Shown piece after piece: positions 18,107 to 27,136 of a stretch of DNA of 64,000 nucleotides. The position numbers and the translations under genes are program-made. Each line of letters starts with the position of its first letter. Positions within the stretch are counted from its first letter, which is position 1. The stretch is from NCBI GenBank assembly GCA_039023545.1, contig JBCHKQ010000002.1, forward strand, positions 310,001 through 374,000, read 5' to 3'. Under the pieces are notes generated by a model, which ran no database searches, was not told where the DNA came from, and saw only the letters and a list, made by a program, of their open reading frames with translations. The DNA is from Spirochaetia bacterium 38H-sp (GTDB lineage: Bacteria; Spirochaetota; Spirochaetia; Winmispirales; Winmispiraceae).

Positions 18107-20281
18107 CTAAATAATATTGTCATTTTCTTCTGCTTGTAATTGCTCAATAACTAAACCTAATTCATAGGTATATTCTACATTCTTCATAATTTTAATATTA
18201 TGTTTTCTGCAAAATATAGACTTGTTGATGTCTTCAAGATTTTTTACTTGTTTGTTAAATATCTGCATAGGCATAGTGTAGTTCATAAACTCGGCTTGTT
18301 TTTTTATTCTTTCCATTCTATTCTTTGATCTATCATCAATAAACTGTAGTAAACAATCAATTATTTCTTTATTATTCTCATAGACTGGATTAGGAATAAT
18401 CAAATAATTATTAGTAATATCTCTAAAATCACTCTCAGCTTGGATTCTTGATAAACTTCTATATCCTATTTCAAGCAAATCTTTTTGCTTTTTGTAGTTC
18501 TTCCAATAATTTGTGTTTTTTATATCATAAAAAATTTTATTTATTATTTCTTGTTTGTCATTTTCTGTTATTACTTTTTCATTATAATCTTCCTTTAATA
18601 TATCCCATGTTTTATTAAAAAGATATTCATCATAAATCATACTAGGAGTTGAAGAGAAAATATAAACATTTGGCAATTCTTCTTGATATTCTCTTTTTCT
18701 ATAACACCTACCAAATCTCTGAAAAAGACTTTCTATTGAAGCGTTCTCCGTTAATAGGATATCAAAGTCAATATCAAGTGAAGCCTCAACTACCTGAGTA
18801 GAAATCCAAATACACGGAGAATTTGCCTTTATAATCTCATATTCTTTCTTCTTCCTATCTTTGTTTATAAACCGGGCATGTATTAAGGAAGCATCATATC
18901 CTCCTGTCTCCTTAAGCATTTTAAAAACTTTTTGAGCTTTTGAAACTGTGTTACATATAACTAATATTTTTTTGTCCTTGAAATTTTTAATTAATTCTAA
19001 AGTTCCCTCCATGCATATATCTTCTTCCACTATCTTAATTCTATGTCTGTTAATTTTGAGCAATTGAGGTTTAAATATTTCAATATTACCTATATCTTTA
19101 AGCTCTTCCATAAGAAATGGTGGTAAGGTTGCTGTCATTAACATAAATTTTCCGCCTAAATTATGAATCTCCTTTAAAAAAACTACGATTGCTGCAATTG
19201 AAGCAGGAGAAAAACTCTGAATCTCATCCATAACAACTTTAGAATATGTACAGGTTAAATAAGTCAACTCAAACCCAGGATATTTAAAAACACTTGTGAT
19301 AATTTGATCAGCTGTTGCAATTGTCAAGGGATAAGAAAGCTTTCTTGCTTTTTCAATCCTTATATCATAGTCATATTCATTATTTTCTTCTTGAGCAAAA
19401 AAGTATGAAGACTCTCCATGTAATAATGTAACATTATCACCAAATATATTTTTAAATCTGTTATACATTGCATTGACAGCTGTTCTTATTCCCAAAAGAT
19501 AAAAAGCTTTTTGGCCATTTATCCAATTTATTGCCGCTTCTGTTTTGCCCATTCCTGTTGAAGCAACTAAAATTATACTTTTTTCAGATGATTTTTTTGC
19601 TTCCTTTTGAAAATCTCTTAAATTAAAGCCCTTCTTTCTAAGAAAATTATTAAATTGAGCATGATAGCTACCACTATAAGGGGTTTCCGGATCTATACCG
19701 GCAGAAGCCGAATAATCTGATTTTATCAGTGAGCCTAACCATTTTACCCTATAAGGGAAAAACAAATTCCATATATTTCTGTTCTCAGATGTATTATATG
19801 TGCTCAGGAGTCTAAATACATCATAGTAATATTCCAAGCACAATTGAAAGTTACTATTCATCCAGTCAACCACACTACATATCAACCCGTTATCAGGTAT
19901 CTGATTTTCTCGGTTGTGATGTGATAATATGCAAAAAATAAAATAATTAAAAAATCTATCTATATCTAAGCCCATTAATTGAAGCTTGTTTTTAATTTCT
20001 TTTTCTTCCTGCTGAGTAATAAATGCAGGGGATAACCATTCATGTGGAACGTTTCCTCTGTTCCAGTCAAACCTCTCATTTAATCCAAGCTTTTTTCTCA
20101 TCCTGTTTTGGAATTCCGGATTTTTTTTGCCCAAGTCATGATAACTAATAAGCTTTATAATAATAAACTTATCCTCATCGGTCAGTTTTGCATAGTTAGA
20201 CAGAATATCAAAGGCAATTAACAGTTTTTTTGTATGTTCATCGATTGTTTCACCAGTAGATTTTGCAAAAAAAGTTGGCAT
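18107..20281 (-). CDS. cas3: CRISPR-associated helicase-nuclease Cas3 (HD-helicase fusion)
   Basis: Effector that unwinds and degrades DNA bound by Cascade. The N-terminal HD nuclease has His48-Asp49 in YHDLGKK and the LSHHNR histidines at about 121. The helicase has Walker A ASTGMGKTE (240-248), DEIQ box at 352-355, LMTATLPP, the VEASLDIDFD motif V and QRFGRCYRK motif VI. 724 residues, complete, no frameshift. No key motif is missing, so interference should be functional. Five bases after cas5. Confidence 0.96.
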   Translation of the reverse strand: MPTFFAKSTGETIDEHTKKLLIAFDILSNYAKLTDEDKFIIIKLISYHDLGKKNPEFQNRMRKKLGLNERFDWNRGNVPHEWLSPAFITQQEEKEIKNKLQLMGLDIDRFFNYFIFCILSHHNRENQIPDNGLICSVVDWMNSNFQLCLEYYYDVFRLLSTYNTSENRNIWNLFFPYRVKWLGSLIKSDYSASAGIDPETPYSGSYHAQFNNFLRKKGFNLRDFQKEAKKSSEKSIILVASTGMGKTEAAINWINGQKAFYLLGIRTAVNAMYNRFKNIFGDNVTLLHGESSYFFAQEENNEYDYDIRIEKARKLSYPLTIATADQIITSVFKYPGFELTYLTCTYSKVVMDEIQSFSPASIAAIVVFLKEIHNLGGKFMLMTATLPPFLMEELKDIGNIEIFKPQLLKINRHRIKIVEEDICMEGTLELIKNFKDKKILVICNTVSKAQKVFKMLKETGGYDASLIHARFINKDRKKKEYEIIKANSPCIWISTQVVEASLDIDFDILLTENASIESLFQRFGRCYRKREYQEELPNVYIFSSTPSMIYDEYLFNKTWDILKEDYNEKVITENDKQEIINKIFYDIKNTNYWKNYKKQKDLLEIGYRSLSRIQAESDFRDITNNYLIIPNPVYENNKEIIDCLLQFIDDRSKNRMERIKKQAEFMNYTMPMQIFNKQVKNLEDINKSIFCRKHNIKIMKNVEYTYELGLVIEQLQAEENDNII

Positions 20282-20286
20282 CTACT

Positions 20287-20997
20287 TTAATCAACCTCCA
20301 ATAAACAAACAATATTATTCTCTTCATCTTGTAATATACTATCTTTTTTAAGAGGAACATCTTTGCCCACATAATAGGGTTCAACAAAATGAAAAACTCT
20401 ATTTTCTTCAAAGGATTCTACTGTGTCATAGTAAAATGGGAGTCTGTATCTGGTTCCACACTTTTCTATAAGTGAATTTTCCATAACATACATGGGAAAT
20501 TGCGTATTAGCAGATCTACCGGAATAATTATTCAATCCTACAATTTTTAAATCTTCAACTAATGCAAAATCTTCATTTCTCCCTAAAACTACAATTTTTT
20601 CCTGGATTTTTTTATATAATTCATTTAACATTTTTTCATTATCTTCTCTAAAAGAAATATGTATAATTAATTGCATATTTACATGAAGATCAATAAACAA
20701 AATCCCATGAGTTGCTGTCTTGGTAGCTTTTCCTACAGTAATTTTATAAGGATTATCTGGCCTACTATTAGAATCCCTATCAAATTTAAACACTTTTTGA
20801 ATATTAGTAATTACCGCATCACTTTTTCCTTGTATAGATATTTTTAAAGGCTTATATTCTGTAAATTCCATAATCTCATGAACCATACCTCTTATCATAG
20901 AAGGAGTAGGCAATGGATATGTCTGCACATAACCAAAACTTCCCTCTTTTCTGTAATTACATAGGGTTTGATATAATTTTAGCATTAAAGCTTTCAT
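20287..20997 (-). CDS. cas5: Cascade subunit Cas5 (type I-B, Cas5t-like)
   Basis: 236 residues, RAMP protein that caps the 5' end of the crRNA in Cascade. The N-terminal strand MKALMLKLYQTLCNYR and the loop TYPLPTPSMIRGMVHEIM match Cas5; the family's glycine-rich end is weak. Position between cas7 and cas3 is the usual one. Eleven bases after cas7. Confidence 0.9.
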   Translation of the reverse strand: MKALMLKLYQTLCNYRKEGSFGYVQTYPLPTPSMIRGMVHEIMEFTEYKPLKISIQGKSDAVITNIQKVFKFDRDSNSRPDNPYKITVGKATKTATHGILFIDLHVNMQLIIHISFREDNEKMLNELYKKIQEKIVVLGRNEDFALVEDLKIVGLNNYSGRSANTQFPMYVMENSLIEKCGTRYRLPFYYDTVESFEENRVFHFVEPYYVGKDVPLKKDSILQDEENNIVCLLEVD

Positions 20998-21008
20998 AAA
21001 GCTTTCCT

Positions 21009-21905
21009 CTATTTGTAAACTTCATCCAATGCATTTTTTAGTGCGTTAAAAAAACTCTCTATTGATGTAATTTTGTTTTTTTCCAGATTAATATCTTCCA
21101 GATTATCAAAAGTTCCATTTAAATGTCCAATATAGGTGTTTTCTTTAACCTCTTGGTCATTGTAATTCCTTTCGAGAATTTCATTTATGGGTTCTGTTTT
21201 AATTTTTGTTGAATTCGTGCCAAATTCTAATGAAACCTTATTGTAGAAGAACGGATTACCGGTGTTATAAACTCCACCAATCACAAATACAGGAGACAAT
21301 TCCTCTCTTCTTCCCTTAATATCTCTATATAAAACTTTAATGGCATCTAATAATAAACAAACTCGCTTTTTTCTTTCATTGCTATTTAAGGTTATATCAT
21401 CATTGGTGTCTATTCCAACTTTATCAAGGTCAATGGTAATGGTATAAGTATAAAAGGATTTATGTATTTCTGTTTGAAATATCATATTATCTAAGCCTTC
21501 TCTTCTTGCTGATAAGCCCATATTGTTACCATAATCAATATCACTATTCCATGGCTCCAGGCTAATTGCATCACTCAAACGCACTATAGCTTTTCTTATC
21601 CTTCCTCTTGAACCTTCTCCTGAAGTTTTCATATATCCAAATAAATCAATCTCCGGATATTTTTCGATGGTAGTATTTGCTTCAAACTGAACAACTTTTC
21701 CGTCGCTTCCAACAGGTGTTAGAGCAATTCCAAATTCTTCGTTCATTATTCTTACAATATCATATCTTAAAGCTTGTCTTGAAATGTATGAATAACTTTT
21801 TCCTTTAAATGATAATTTTTTAAGTGAAGTAATATTTGCTGTGCTTTCACCATAGTTAAGATTTGATCCATTAAAAATTACTGTTAATGTCAAATAATTA
21901 GCCAT
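21009..21905 (-). CDS. cas7: Cascade backbone subunit Cas7 (Cst2/DevR-type)
   Basis: 298 residues. Polymerises along the spacer part of the crRNA. The beginning LTLTVIFNGSNLNYGESTANITSLKKL and YSYISRQALRYDIVR are typical of the Cst2/DevR group of Cas7, and the central FGYMKTSGEGSRGR is typical of the thumb region. This group places the system in subtype I-B of the Tneap/Cst kind. The start codon lies 1 bp after the cas8 stop. Confidence 0.92.
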   Translation of the reverse strand: MANYLTLTVIFNGSNLNYGESTANITSLKKLSFKGKSYSYISRQALRYDIVRIMNEEFGIALTPVGSDGKVVQFEANTTIEKYPEIDLFGYMKTSGEGSRGRIRKAIVRLSDAISLEPWNSDIDYGNNMGLSARREGLDNMIFQTEIHKSFYTYTITIDLDKVGIDTNDDITLNSNERKKRVCLLLDAIKVLYRDIKGRREELSPVFVIGGVYNTGNPFFYNKVSLEFGTNSTKIKTEPINEILERNYNDQEVKENTYIGHLNGTFDNLEDINLEKNKITSIESFFNALKNALDEVYK

Positions 21906-21906
21906 T

Positions 21907-23526
21907 TTACTCCTCCTCTTTATTTAAATTTGAACTCTTAGCCAAAAGTCCATTAACAAAAGCATAACCAAAACTCATAAAATTATCTAAATCAGTCAGT
22001 TCTTTGTTGCCACCGAGCTTAATTTCTAATCCATAAGACATTGATAATCTTAAGTATTTATCCATAAATGAATTTCTATCAGCTATTTTTAAGTCATTTA
22101 ATAACTGATAAGCAATTCCCTTTATTTTATTTTCCTGCTGAATTTTCTGGGCAACTTCCCGTCCATTACCAAAAGCTTTGCCTACAATTTTTGCTTGCTC
22201 TTCCATATTTCCTCCTTTCAGTTTTAAAATGTATTTTAATATATATTTCATAACTGTATATATTGAATAACGAACTTTATATTTTGAGTGTAATTCTAGT
22301 GATCTTATATAGTAATCAAAATACCTTGATAAATCAGAATAGTTTAAAGTCATATCAACAGTTTTTTTTAAGATTTCTTCTGCTATATCATAATAAATAT
22401 CATTAAGGATATATCCCCCTCGAGGTACTTGGCCATCTTCAAGACTTTTAATAAATCCTGCCAAATCGGGTGTTATATTATAGTTATACACATTATAACT
22501 TTTTGTTCCCTGTCCACCAAAACTATTTTCGGCCATCTCAATGAAGTTTATGTTTTCAAAAAAAGCCTCTGCTTTATTTTTTACAATTTCCAGAGTAATC
22601 TCATTGACTATTGTATAAAATGGTTTCTCCTGGTTCTCTTTTTCTTCAATTCTATTTTTAAAAAGCCAAAAAGTGTTAAAAAGCGTTTCTAAATTAGTAT
22701 TTCTGTTTAAAGCATAAAAAAAGGTTTTGTACTCACCTTTGATATTTCTTTTGATAAAAACCATACCAGGTACAGCACAGGTATAAATTAAGGCACATAG
22801 TGGACATATTTTTACCTTTGAACCCTTAAATCCCCATATCCAGTTGGAATTATCAGAGTTAAACCCCAAGACCTGCGTAATTGCATTACTAAAATCATAT
22901 GATTTTTTTAAATGACCACAGATATAACACTGCTGGCTTTTATTCTTTGGACTATTATCTGCATTTAATTTATCGATATATTCTTTAACTTTTTGATAAG
23001 AACAAATTCTTTTATCTACTTCATTATTAAGGAAATAGTCAATAAAATTACTATTTTTTTGTTTTAAATAAAAATAAACATCATTATTATTTTTAAATTT
23101 ATCCAGTTCTTTTTTAACATTAGTAATCTCTTTTAACACATTTTGTCCTGAAAAAATTTTATTTAAGTCTTTGCCAACAACTTCTTCTATGAAGCTGTTA
23201 ACTACTTTTCCGCTTAAAGCTGTTTCCTGCAATAATTTTTTAGGTATCTTTCCACTAGAATTTTTAATTTTTTCTATCAGCCTATCTATTCTCTCTTTAT
23301 AATTATCAATATCAAAAAAAATATCAAAAACCTGTTTTTTATATTTTTCATAAAAGTCATTTAATATATCAGTTGAAAATTCTATATAATTTTCTCCTAT
23401 TTCCAGTTTTGCATCAAAATCTTTTTTTATTTTGTTTATATTTATTTCATTTTCACCTAAAACATTTATAAAGCCGACAATACCAGAGTTGTAATACCAA
23501 TCTCTTAGATAAACACAATATCTCAT
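21907..23526 (-). CDS. cas8b: Cascade large subunit Cas8b (Cst1-like, zinc finger)
   Basis: 539 residues. The large subunit recognises the PAM and recruits Cas3. A four-cysteine zinc motif is visible: CYICGH about 60 residues before the CPLC pair in VKICPLCALIYTCAVPG. This layout and the neighbours match Cas8b1/Cst1. The rest is lysine- and asparagine-rich and poorly recognisable, as is usual for large subunits. The ATG overlaps the cas6 stop by 4 bp (ATGA). Confidence 0.87.
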   Translation of the reverse strand: MRYCVYLRDWYYNSGIVGFINVLGENEININKIKKDFDAKLEIGENYIEFSTDILNDFYEKYKKQVFDIFFDIDNYKERIDRLIEKIKNSSGKIPKKLLQETALSGKVVNSFIEEVVGKDLNKIFSGQNVLKEITNVKKELDKFKNNNDVYFYLKQKNSNFIDYFLNNEVDKRICSYQKVKEYIDKLNADNSPKNKSQQCYICGHLKKSYDFSNAITQVLGFNSDNSNWIWGFKGSKVKICPLCALIYTCAVPGMVFIKRNIKGEYKTFFYALNRNTNLETLFNTFWLFKNRIEEKENQEKPFYTIVNEITLEIVKNKAEAFFENINFIEMAENSFGGQGTKSYNVYNYNITPDLAGFIKSLEDGQVPRGGYILNDIYYDIAEEILKKTVDMTLNYSDLSRYFDYYIRSLELHSKYKVRYSIYTVMKYILKYILKLKGGNMEEQAKIVGKAFGNGREVAQKIQQENKIKGIAYQLLNDLKIADRNSFMDKYLRLSMSYGLEIKLGGNKELTDLDNFMSFGYAFVNGLLAKSSNLNKEEE

Positions 23527-24326
23527 TCTACCACCTCCAGCATACCAAAGCCTTGGCTTTTCTTGGCTCCTATTCCATTATCGTAGAAGAGTTGGAGAAG
23601 TTTTGGAGGTGCCTGGATGGTTATTATCCCTTTTATCCCGGGGTATACTTGTTTATATTGATGGTCAGGGTTTCCAGAGCCGTGTACTACGGGGATTGTT
23701 TTTGTATTGAGGTTCTCTATTTTTATGTCTTTTTCTTCTATATCTATTCCTAGTTCTCTTTTTGCTTGTGCTGCAAGGTTATGGCAAAAGGCTTCTATAA
23801 AATCTCTTTCTGATATTTTTTCCCATGTTTTATATTCTTTTCTATTGGCTTTTATACAGGTGTTATCAGGAAGAAGGAATTTGCCATTTTGTTTGGCTTC
23901 TCTTACAAGTATTGGAGAGAGTGTTTTAAATGTTATTTTATCTTTGTTTATTTTTTTTTCTGGATATAGATAGAATCCTGATATGCTTTTTATTGTCTTA
24001 CCAAAAAGTTTGATTTTTTTCTTTATATCTTGGTTATTGAGTCCGTTATATACTCTCAATAAGAATTCATAGTCATTTGTAGAAAATGTGAGGGTTATGT
24101 ATTGTCCGTCCAGTGTGCTGCCTTTATCTGTTTTTTTTATTGGTATATATGATGAGAAGGTAAATGGCTTGTATGTGTTTCTTGCATAATATTTGTCATA
24201 AAATTTTGCACTGCCTTCTCCGCTGTTTTTTATGGCTTCTTTTATGAGAGATAATATTGACGGCCTGCTATCTGGGGGGATTGTTATATTTTCTTCTTCC
24301 AGGTAGATTTTGCTGGAAAAGCGCAT
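23523..24326 (-). CDS. cas6: CRISPR RNA endoribonuclease Cas6
   Basis: 267 residues. It cuts the precursor crRNA within each repeat. The C-terminal glycine-rich loop GIGAKKSQGFGMLEV is the family hallmark, and the two RAMP halves are apparent. First gene of the cas operon, with an AGGAGG site four bases before the ATG. The repeat has little internal pairing, so Cas6 would have to recognise mostly unstructured RNA. Confidence 0.93.
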   Translation of the reverse strand: MRFSSKIYLEEENITIPPDSRPSILSLIKEAIKNSGEGSAKFYDKYYARNTYKPFTFSSYIPIKKTDKGSTLDGQYITLTFSTNDYEFLLRVYNGLNNQDIKKKIKLFGKTIKSISGFYLYPEKKINKDKITFKTLSPILVREAKQNGKFLLPDNTCIKANRKEYKTWEKISERDFIEAFCHNLAAQAKRELGIDIEEKDIKIENLNTKTIPVVHGSGNPDHQYKQVYPGIKGIITIQAPPKLLQLFYDNGIGAKKSQGFGMLEVVE

Positions 24327-24353
24327 TATACCTCCTTTTACCTCTTTTGCAAA

Positions 24354-24382
24354 ATTATAGGATGATTTTTTTTTGATTTCAA
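24354..24382 (-). promoter_or_regulatory. Putative sigma-70 promoter of the cas operon
   Basis: Minus strand: -35 TTGAAA (24382-24377), exactly 17 bp, -10 TATAAT (24359-24354), 27 bp before the cas6 start. It is the best promoter match in the region. A hairpin element lies just upstream. Confidence 0.65.
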
Positions 24383-24394
24383 GTATTTTTCTTA

Positions 24395-24462
24395 TGCCGC
24401 AGGCAGGAGTGCCTGCGCCGCTTTTGTCTTCTTGCTTTTATGGCGCAGGTACGACGTTCGGT
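24395..24462 (-). repeat. Dispersed hairpin element, copy 6 (reverse)
   Basis: TGCCGCAGGCAG (24395-24406), stem GTGCCTGCGCC (24409-24419) with GGCGCAGGTAC (24442-24452, one mismatch), right end GA + CGTTCGGT (24455-24462). This is the only copy between two divergent genes (cas6 and nrdR), not at a gene end. Confidence 0.78.
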
Positions 24463-24490
24463 CTTTTTTTCTTATAATATAAATTACACA

Positions 24491-24519
24491 TTGACAGACT
24501 ATATATATAGTGCTAAAGT
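24491..24519 (+). promoter_or_regulatory. Promoter of the nrdR-nrdD operon
   Basis: -35 TTGACA (24491-24496), 17 bp spacer, -10 TAAAGT (24514-24519). The first NrdR-box-like palindrome fills almost the whole spacer, so repressor and polymerase cannot both bind. Confidence 0.65.
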
Positions 24520-24553
24520 TACTTCCGTAAGGTATAGAAACTATATATATAGA
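24498..24553 (+). promoter_or_regulatory. Two NrdR-box-like operators
   Basis: ACTATATATATAGT (24498-24511) and ACTATATATATAGA (24540-24553) match the known NrdR box pattern, an AT-rich palindrome with CTATAT/ATATAG arms. Their centres are 42 bp apart, about four helical turns. The second box lies between promoter and start codon. Confidence 0.7.
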
Positions 24554-24560
24554 GGCTTAT

Positions 24561-25013
24561 ATGAAGTGTCCGCATTGCGGTTCTACGGATGATAAGGTTG
24601 TAGAGACTAGAAATATTGCCGGCGGGGAGAGTGTGAGAAGAAGGCGGGAGTGTCTTTCCTGCGGGTATCGTTTTACTTCTTATGAGCGGGTGGAGGAGAA
24701 GCCTCTTATGGTGATTAAGAGAAACGGGAGGCGCGAGCCTTTTGACAGGTCCAAGCTTGAGAAGGGGATTCTAAGGGCTGTCGAGAAGCTTTCTGTTTCT
24801 ATGGATACGGTTGAGGAGATTGTTAATCGTATCGAGGAGCAGGTGCTGCTCAATAATCCTTCCAGAGAGGTTAAGAGCTCGGAGCTTGGCGATGTTGTGC
24901 TTTCTGAGCTTAAGAGGCTGGATTATGTGGCTTATATCCGATTTGCTTCTGTGTACAAGAATTTTAGAGATCTTAGGGCTTTTCTGGAAGAGATTGAGAA
25001 TATTAAAAATTAG
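24561..25013 (+). CDS. nrdR: Transcriptional repressor NrdR
   Basis: 150 residues. It senses ATP/dATP and represses ribonucleotide reductase genes. The N-terminal zinc ribbon has CPHC (3-6) and CLSC (31-34), with the DNA-binding RRRREC arginines between. The ATP cone follows from residue 49 (VIKRNGRREPFDRSKLEKGI). Fifteen bases separate it from nrdD, and its own promoter carries two NrdR-like boxes, so it should regulate itself and the anaerobic reductase. Coding strand is G/T-rich, unlike nrdG further downstream. Confidence 0.96.
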   Translation: MKCPHCGSTDDKVVETRNIAGGESVRRRRECLSCGYRFTSYERVEEKPLMVIKRNGRREPFDRSKLEKGILRAVEKLSVSMDTVEEIVNRIEEQVLLNNPSREVKSSELGDVVLSELKRLDYVAYIRFASVYKNFRDLRAFLEEIENIKN

Positions 25014-25027
25014 TTTAAGGGGGAACT

Positions 25028-27091
25028 ATGGACATTGCTTCTTCTGATGCAAGGGTTATGCCTGTGCGTCATGTCATCAAGCGCGATGGTCAGCTCGAGT
25101 TTTACGATAGGTCGAGAATCAGGTCTGCTATTGGCAAGGCTATTGAGAGTACTCGCGGCGATAAGGATCCGGAGCTTGCAGATAGGCTTACTTCTCTTGT
25201 GGAGGATAAGATCAGGACTATGATGCAGGGCAGGCATCCCAATTCTGCTCCGGCTGTGGAGGAGATCCAGGATCTTGTGGAGACTGTGCTGATAGAAGAG
25301 AGGCTTGTGGATATTGCCAGGGCTTATATTATCTATAGGGCTCAGCATGGTGTTATGCGTGATACCAAGAGTCTTACGCTTGATATTGAGAGTACTATGG
25401 ATGGGTATCTTGCTCAGACAGACTGGAGGGTCAATGAGAATGCCAATGTCAATTTTTCTCTTGGTGGGCTTATTCTGCATAACTCAGGTACTATAACTGC
25501 AAACTATTGGCTTAAGAAGATTTATCCCAAGGAGGTTGCAGAGGCTCATATCAATGCGGATTTTCATATCCATGATTTGTCTATGTTCTCAGGTTATTGT
25601 GCGGGATGGTCGCTAAGACAGCTTATACAGGAGGGGCTTGGTGGTGTTGAGGGTAAGGTAGCTTCTACTCCTGCAAGGCATCTTTCTACGCTGGTCCAGC
25701 AGATGGTCAATTTTCTCGGTGTTCTGCAGAATGAGTGGGCCGGTGCTCAGGCTTTTTCTAGTTTTGATACTTATCTCGCTCCTTTTGTTAAGATCGATAA
25801 TCTGGATTATAAGTCTGTAAAACAGTGTATCCAAAGTTTTGTCTTTGGTGTAAACACGCCTTCCAGATGGGGCAGCCAGGCTCCGTTTACCAATATCACT
25901 ATGGATTGGGTTGTCCCTGAGGATTTAAAGGACAGGCCAGCTATTGTGGGTGGTAAGGAGCAGGATTTTTCTTATGGCGATTGTCAGAAAGAGATGGATA
26001 TGATAAACCGCGCGTTTATGGAGGTTATGCTGGAGGGTGATGCCAATGGACGCGGTTTTCACTACCCTATTCCCACATACAATATAACCCGCGATTTTAA
26101 CTGGGACAGCGATAATGCAAAGATGCTTTTTGAGATGACGGGTAAGTACGGTACACCGTATTTTCAGAACTTTATCAACTCAGATCTCAATCCCGGTGAT
26201 GTCAGGTCAATGTGTTGCAGATTGCAGCTTGATAAGCGAGAGCTTAGAAAAAGAGGCGGAGGTCTTTTTGGCTCAGATGAGTTTACAGGTTCTATAGGTG
26301 TTGTTACCATAAATCTTCCACGTATAGGATATTTGTCTGATTCTCGTACGGAGTTTTTTAGAAGGCTCAACAATCTTATGGATCTTGCGGCAGAGTCTCT
26401 TACCATAAAGAGAAAGGTCATAACAAGGCTTCTTGAGGCTGGTTTGTTTCCTTATACCAAGCGCTATCTCAAGCACCTGGATAATCATTTCTCTACTATT
26501 GGCCTTGTGGGGATGAATGAGTGTCTTCTTAACTTTATGGGTAAGGATATAACTACAAAAGAGGGTAAGAATTTTGCACTGGAAGTCTTACAGCATATGC
26601 GCAAGAGGCTGCAGGATTACCAGGAGGATACTGGCAATCTGTTTAACCTGGAGGCAACTCCTGCAGAAAGTACAAGTTACAGGCTAGCACGACATGACAA
26701 GAAACACTATCCAAATATCATAACATCCGGAACGGATGAGCCATATTATACTAACTCTACGCAACTTCCAGTTGATTATACAACGGATATTTTTGAGGCT
26801 CTTGATCATCAGGAAGAGCTTCAGATTCAATATACAGGTGGAACTGTTGTACATGGTTTTATAGGGGAGTCTATAGAAGACTGGGAACTTACCAAGAAGC
26901 TTGTAAAGACAATAGCGGAGAATTACAGGATTCCGTATTTTACAATTAGCCCCACCTTTTCCATATGTCCGGTGCACGGATATCTCAAGGGAGAGCAAAG
27001 ATACTGCCCTCACTGTGAGAGAGAAGAGAGAGAAAAGATACTCCAGCAGATACAGGAGCTGGAAGAACAAAAAGCAAAACTTGCAATATAA
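25028..27091 (+). CDS. nrdD: Anaerobic (class III) ribonucleotide reductase, catalytic chain lacking its glycyl-radical end
   Basis: Reduces ribonucleotides to deoxyribonucleotides without oxygen. 687 residues: an N-terminal ATP cone (VIKRDGQLEFYDRSRIRSAIGKA), then the ten-stranded barrel with FHIHDL, RSMCCRLQLDKREL and GGTVVHGFIGE. The C-terminal zinc segment SICPVHGYLKGEQRYCPHC follows. Ordinary NrdD continues from there into a glycyl-radical loop (RVxGY..WNxGK). Here a clean TAA stops translation about 20 residues after the zinc site and that loop is in the next gene. No frameshift explains this: the next gene has its own AGGAGG and ATG. Preceded by nrdR, and probably in one transcript through nrdG. 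Confidence 0.93.
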   Translation: MDIASSDARVMPVRHVIKRDGQLEFYDRSRIRSAIGKAIESTRGDKDPELADRLTSLVEDKIRTMMQGRHPNSAPAVEEIQDLVETVLIEERLVDIARAYIIYRAQHGVMRDTKSLTLDIESTMDGYLAQTDWRVNENANVNFSLGGLILHNSGTITANYWLKKIYPKEVAEAHINADFHIHDLSMFSGYCAGWSLRQLIQEGLGGVEGKVASTPARHLSTLVQQMVNFLGVLQNEWAGAQAFSSFDTYLAPFVKIDNLDYKSVKQCIQSFVFGVNTPSRWGSQAPFTNITMDWVVPEDLKDRPAIVGGKEQDFSYGDCQKEMDMINRAFMEVMLEGDANGRGFHYPIPTYNITRDFNWDSDNAKMLFEMTGKYGTPYFQNFINSDLNPGDVRSMCCRLQLDKRELRKRGGGLFGSDEFTGSIGVVTINLPRIGYLSDSRTEFFRRLNNLMDLAAESLTIKRKVITRLLEAGLFPYTKRYLKHLDNHFSTIGLVGMNECLLNFMGKDITTKEGKNFALEVLQHMRKRLQDYQEDTGNLFNLEATPAESTSYRLARHDKKHYPNIITSGTDEPYYTNSTQLPVDYTTDIFEALDHQEELQIQYTGGTVVHGFIGESIEDWELTKKLVKTIAENYRIPYFTISPTFSICPVHGYLKGEQRYCPHCEREEREKILQQIQELEEQKAKLAI

Positions 27092-27136
27092 ACAATATAA
27101 AACATTTTTATTTTTAGATTTATTCAGGAGGAGAAT

